Shown here in pieces: positions 61,004 to 64,000 of a DNA stretch of 64,000 nucleotides (its first letter is position 1; every line of letters starts with the position of its first letter). A program made the translations under genes and the position numbers. Below the pieces are notes generated by a model. That model ran no database searches. It saw only the letters and a list, made by a program, of their open reading frames with translations, and was not told the origin of the DNA. This stretch comes from JAJYSO01 sp964579505 (GTDB lineage: Bacteria; Bacteroidota; Bacteroidia; Flavobacteriales; Flavobacteriaceae), in contig CAZOGC010000007.1 in the NCBI GenBank assembly GCA_964579505.1, positions 69,245-133,244 on the forward strand. The letters run 5' to 3'.

Positions 61004-61032
61004 AAGCTCGAAAGGCAGATCCTTCCGAGCTT
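61004..61032 (-). terminator. Terminator of the YtxH-holin unit
   Basis: Stem AAGCTCG/CGAGCTT (61004-61010, 61026-61032), one mismatch, then AAGG/CCTT with loop CAGAT. On the minus strand it runs into TTTTTGTTTG, ending the unit read from 62028. Confidence 0.7.
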
Positions 61033-61054
61033 ATGTGTTCTTTGTAGAAAACGA

Positions 61055-61273
61055 TTAGCGCCTTTTCTTTCTATGCCGAAGAGCATAAATTATTTTTTGG
61101 GGGGAAATACGTTTCACCCCCTGCATAAGTATATCTTTAAACAAAACACGGCTAGATAGTTGGTTGTTCAATTCTTGAAGATCGAGCTGTAGCTTTTCTT
61201 TTCCGATAGCAATCTTCAACTCTAGTATTTTTATATCCATATCTAAATCTTCTAGATTTTCGTAATACTGCAT
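61055..61273 (-). CDS. Small coiled-coil protein, unknown (DUF6327-like)
   Basis: 72 residues, mostly helical and charged (LEDLDMDIKILELKIAIGK, EKLQLDLQELNNQL) with a strongly basic C-terminus (RHRKKRR). No signal or membrane segment. It is the third gene of a unit with YtxH and holin-X proteins, and small proteins of this kind often follow those genes in Flavobacteriaceae. It may bind membrane-associated partners; function is unknown. Confidence 0.6.
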   Translation of the reverse strand: MQYYENLEDLDMDIKILELKIAIGKEKLQLDLQELNNQLSSRVLFKDILMQGVKRISPQKIIYALRHRKKRR

Positions 61274-61297
61274 AGTGACATTTTTATGGATAATTAT

Positions 61298-61657
61298 TTA
61301 TTTTTTTTTATACTTCATAATCTTCTTAGACAGCGCCTTAACAATGGTAGACTGAAAGATTTTTTTGCCAAACAATAAAATAAGAATAAAAATGAGGAGG
61401 TAAACCCCACCCATAATAAAAAATCCGGCGCTGTAATTATCTAACGCTCCGCCCAGTAACAGAGCAAAACCTACAGACACAAAAGCCATAAACACTACAA
61501 AAAAGATCGTTAAAAGAAAAGCTCTAATAATATCTGCTGAGGTATCAGATACCTCTTTGAGCATAACCAATTCAAAATATTCAAGCCTATGGTTTATATA
61601 GGCTTGAATATCTTTGCTTAGCTCATCTATATGTTGTTTGACTTTTGAAAATGCCAT
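61298..61657 (-). CDS. Phage-holin-superfamily III / holin-X-like membrane protein
   Basis: A 119-residue protein with an amphipathic N-terminal helix and two adjacent membrane helices (FLLTIFFVVFMAFVSVGFALLLGG and GFFIMGGVYLLIFILILLFG), ending in a basic tail. The layout matches Pfam holin-X, which despite its name is usually chromosomal and linked to envelope stress. It sits eight bases downstream of the YtxH gene. Confidence 0.75.
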   Translation of the reverse strand: MAFSKVKQHIDELSKDIQAYINHRLEYFELVMLKEVSDTSADIIRAFLLTIFFVVFMAFVSVGFALLLGGALDNYSAGFFIMGGVYLLIFILILLFGKKIFQSTIVKALSKKIMKYKKK

Positions 61658-61665
61658 ACAGGATT

Positions 61666-62028
61666 TTATGCGTTAGTCTTGGCTTTCGTTGCCGATTTCT
61701 TTGCTTTTTGAAGTTTTTTATTTTGCTCGCGCAATTCATCTAAGCGCTTTTGTAAAGACACGATAATATCATCTGCTTTATAGCTGGCAGAAGACAAAGC
61801 GCTGTCTAATTTTTCTTCAAATTCAGAAAGCTTTTTCTTAGTGGTTTTACTAATATTACCCGACGTTTTATCCCACTGTTCTTTTACTACATCTTTAGCT
61901 TTTCCTGCTTCATTACTCAAACGTTTACGGGTTTCTTCTCCTTTTTCAGGGGCATACAAAAGTCCTACTCCTGCACCTATAGCTGCTCCTGAAAGGAAAG
62001 CTAAAACTATGTTACTTGATTTTGCCAT
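61666..62028 (-). CDS. YtxH-domain envelope protein
   Basis: 120 residues: a Gly/Ala-rich N-terminal membrane segment (IVLAFLSGAAIGAGVGLLYAPEKGEETR, conserved core GAGVGLLYAPEKG) and a long Lys-rich helical tail. YtxH proteins are small stress-associated envelope proteins in many bacteria. It is the first gene of a three-gene minus-strand unit, with an exact -7 element at 62059-62066. Confidence 0.82.
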   Translation of the reverse strand: MAKSSNIVLAFLSGAAIGAGVGLLYAPEKGEETRKRLSNEAGKAKDVVKEQWDKTSGNISKTTKKKLSEFEEKLDSALSSASYKADDIIVSLQKRLDELREQNKKLQKAKKSATKAKTNA

Positions 62029-62058
62029 AATAAAAAATTTAAAAAGTTAGCTTGCAGA

Positions 62059-62066
62059 CAAAGTTA
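62059..62066 (-). promoter_or_regulatory. Promoter -7 element of the YtxH unit
   Basis: The minus strand reads TAACTTTG, an exact TAnnTTTG match, about 30 bases before the YtxH start codon. Confidence 0.55.
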
Positions 62067-62126
62067 AGATTTATATAGCGTATAGGCTATTATATTTCTT
62101 AAATTATTGATAATTTTTACTATCGC

Positions 62127-63791
62127 CTACTTCTTTTTCCACGAATCGCGTAGTGGAACCGTTCTATTAAAAACCAGTTTCTCTTTAGTTGATGTGCGAT
62201 CTACACAAAAATAACCCAAGCGTTGAAACTGAAAACGATCTAATGCTTTTGCCGTTTTTAAACTGGGTTCTACATAACCGGTAATAGTTTGTAATGAATC
62301 CGGATTTACAAAATTTAAAAAATGTTTGGTCTTATCTGCACTCGGATTTTCTACCGTAAACAAGCGGTCATACAACCTTATGGTAGCAGGCACCGCGTGT
62401 TTAGCAGACACCCAATGCAAGGTACCTTTAACTTTACGTTGACTCTCCGGAGTACCACTACCACTTTTACTCTTAGGGTCGTAGGTACAATGTACTACTT
62501 GAACCACCCCATTTTCATCTTTTTCTACGCTCTCTGCTTTAATTATATAAGCACTTTTTAAACGCACCTCTTTTCCTAATTTTAAACGGAAAAATTTACG
62601 ATTAGCCTCTTCTCTAAAGTCTTCACGTTCAATATAAAGTTCTTTTGAAAAAGGAAGTTGTCGTGTACCGGCTGCCTCATCTTCCGGATTATTTTCTGTG
62701 GTAAGCCATTCTTCTTCTCCTTCATAATTATCAATGACTACTTTTACAGGGCTAAGAACCGCCATTACCCGATGAGACGTTTTATTAAGATCTTCACGCG
62801 CACAAAATTCTAAATGCGCCATATCTATCATATTCTCACGTTTTCCCACACCAATTGAAGTAGCAAAATTACGAATGCTTTCCGGAGAATATCCTCTGCG
62901 TCTCAGTCCTGAAATAGTAGGCATACGCGGGTCATCCCAAGATTCAACATATTTTTTTTCTACCAATTCTGCCAGCTTGCGTTTACTCACCACACTATGA
63001 CTCAAATTTCTACGGGCAAACTCTCGTTGTTTGGGTTGCAATTCACCTGAATGGCTTACCCGCTCTACAAACCAATTATACACTTCTCTATGCGGCAAAA
63101 ACTCGAGCGTACAGAACGAATGTGAAATATGTTCTATAAAATCACTTTCGCCATGCGCCCAATCATACATTGGGTAAATATTCCATTTATTGCCGGTACG
63201 GTGATGCGGTTTGTGCACTACGCGATACATAATCGGGTCGCGCATAATCATATTAGGAGAATGCATATCTATTTTAGCTCTTAATACATCGCCGCCTTCC
63301 GGTGTTTCTCCATTTTTCATGGCTTCAAAAAGACGCAAATTTTCTTCAACAGAACGGTTGCGAAATGGGCTAGCCGTTCCGGGTTGAGTAGGGGTTCCTT
63401 TTTGTTTGGCAATAGCTTCTGAAGACTGGCTATCAACATAAGCATCTCCCTTTTTAATCAATAATACTGCCCAGTCGTATAACTGTTGAAAATAATCAGA
63501 CGTATAGCATTCTTCTGCCCAAGAAAATCCCAGCCATTCAATATCTTTTTTGATAGCTTCAACAAATTCAGTTTCTTCTTTTGCCGGGTTGGTATCATCA
63601 AAACGAAGATTTACCGGGGCCTTATATTTTTCACCCAACCCAAAATTAAGATTAATAGAGGAGGCATGCCCAATGTGTAAATAGCCATTGGGTTCAGGCG
63701 GAAAACGGAATTTCAATTTCTTATTTGAAAACCCTTCTTTGAGATCCGTTTCAATGATTTGTTCTATAAAATTTAGTCCTTTTTCTTCCAT
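62127..63791 (-). CDS. glnS: Glutaminyl-tRNA synthetase
   Basis: About 554 residues from the Met at 63791 (MEEKGLNFIEQIIETDLKEG). Class I motifs are PPEPNGYLHIGHASSINLNFG (HIGH) and VVSKRKL (KMSKS type), followed by the C-terminal anticodon-binding beta barrels. It charges tRNA-Gln directly. The -7 element at 63810-63817 leaves a short leader and argues against the upstream in-frame TTG at 63821. It has the usual length without an extra YqeY domain. Confidence 0.93.
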   Translation of the reverse strand: MEEKGLNFIEQIIETDLKEGFSNKKLKFRFPPEPNGYLHIGHASSINLNFGLGEKYKAPVNLRFDDTNPAKEETEFVEAIKKDIEWLGFSWAEECYTSDYFQQLYDWAVLLIKKGDAYVDSQSSEAIAKQKGTPTQPGTASPFRNRSVEENLRLFEAMKNGETPEGGDVLRAKIDMHSPNMIMRDPIMYRVVHKPHHRTGNKWNIYPMYDWAHGESDFIEHISHSFCTLEFLPHREVYNWFVERVSHSGELQPKQREFARRNLSHSVVSKRKLAELVEKKYVESWDDPRMPTISGLRRRGYSPESIRNFATSIGVGKRENMIDMAHLEFCAREDLNKTSHRVMAVLSPVKVVIDNYEGEEEWLTTENNPEDEAAGTRQLPFSKELYIEREDFREEANRKFFRLKLGKEVRLKSAYIIKAESVEKDENGVVQVVHCTYDPKSKSGSGTPESQRKVKGTLHWVSAKHAVPATIRLYDRLFTVENPSADKTKHFLNFVNPDSLQTITGYVEPSLKTAKALDRFQFQRLGYFCVDRTSTKEKLVFNRTVPLRDSWKKK

Positions 63792-63809
63792 AGCCAAAAT
63801 TAATGTCTG

Positions 63810-63817
63810 CAAATTTA
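63810..63817 (-). promoter_or_regulatory. glnS promoter -7 element
   Basis: The minus strand reads TAAATTTG, an exact match, 19 bases before the glnS start codon. Confidence 0.55.
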
Positions 63818-63821
63818 CCAA

Positions 63822-64000
63822 AATTTAGAAAGTTGGTCGCTTTGTTTTTGTAGGATTAATAACTTTATCCAATAGCGTCCAAAACGTTTCTAAGAAATCT
63901 CTGCAAAACCTTTGTATACTTTGTTCTTGAGTTATTTTAGTATTGAAGAGATTGTTTTTAAAAGTTTTACTTCTTTTGGCCTATCGAAAATTTATCGTAA
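63822..64000. other. Unassigned 179 bases at the right edge
   Basis: No supportable gene. On the minus strand two short open stretches exist (one ending YDKFSIGQKK at the very edge, which could be the tail of a gene starting outside, and one ending TKTKRPTF without a usual start codon). Neither can be assigned. Confidence 0.3.

Noticed and set aside
52740..61050. Transposon or phage as the cause of the accessory block
   Set aside because: No transposase, terminal inverted repeats of a single element, target duplication, integrase or structural phage gene was seen; the holin-X gene next door belongs to a chromosomal envelope unit.
63822..64000. Gene at the right edge on the minus strand
   Set aside because: Only short open stretches without a start codon or recognisable protein sequence.

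Overview
The window is a chromosomal segment of a member of the Flavobacteriaceae (Bacteroidota). The evidence is the gliding-motility and type IX secretion genes in their usual order (murF, gldJ, porU, porV, cdd, pdhA, pdhC), two-subunit FtsX-type efflux permeases, a fused E1 alpha/beta 2-oxoacid dehydrogenase, A+T-rich intergenic DNA without Shine-Dalgarno boxes, and the Bacteroidota promoter motif TAnnTTTG upstream of many genes. No rRNA, CRISPR array, transposase or phage block was seen. 

Layout. 1-2.0 kb: 3' part of an outer-membrane beta-barrel gene. 2.0-7.3 kb: a methionine-pathway unit metY-metX-thrA preceded by two tandem leader-peptide attenuators, each with a Met/Cys-rich mini-ORF, an antiterminator and an intrinsic terminator. 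7.4-12.3 kb: cytochrome oxidase assembly and subunit genes (heme O synthase, two subunit III genes, subunit IV, SCO copper chaperone, small accessory membrane proteins). 12.4-18.3 kb: a MacAB/TolC-like tripartite exporter. 18.3-26.6 kb: tsaB, a secreted unknown, an MscS channel, the fused E1 dehydrogenase, ExbB/ExbD/TonB, folC. 26.75-26.95 kb: two tRNA-Val genes. 27-41 kb: murF and gldJ (minus strand), porU, porV, cdd, pdhA, pdhC, then an M28 peptidase, an SDR, a SprT-like protein and a mannose-1-phosphate guanylyltransferase. 42-52.7 kb: Mla-type ABC genes, a PafA-like phosphatase, a KAS III-like enzyme, gcvP, a UbiA-like protein, a CYTH protein and gltX. 61-64 kb: YtxH/holin-X envelope genes and glnS. 

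The region unlike the rest is 52.79-60.9 kb, between gltX and the YtxH-glnS group. It holds eleven to twelve small plus-strand genes in nine blocks: OsmC + DUF1272, DinB-like, isochorismatase-like hydrolase, DUF2975 + HTH, toxin-antitoxin pair, serine hydrolase, methyltransferase, small outer-membrane protein, aspartic protease. Short dyad-rich spacers separate the blocks. In four of the nine blocks the 5' end, which begins GTT or GTC, is the reverse complement over 8-10 bases (none to one mismatch) of the block's own 3' end, which finishes in AAC. That is the geometry of integron gene cassettes, whose R'' box matches the R' box carried at the start of the same cassette. Spacers also share repeats (a 50-base repeat at 49/50 identity, and others). 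No integrase lies in the window, so this looks like a cassette cluster without a local integrase, with a TAnnTTTG promoter directly abutting the first core site. 

Functional links. The metY-metX-thrA unit carries aspartate to homocysteine and appears to be controlled by translation of Met and Cys codons. The ExbB/ExbD/TonB genes could energise receptors such as the one at the left edge. PorU and PorV with GldJ serve secretion and gliding. PdhA/PdhC and the fused E1 feed acyl-CoA metabolism.
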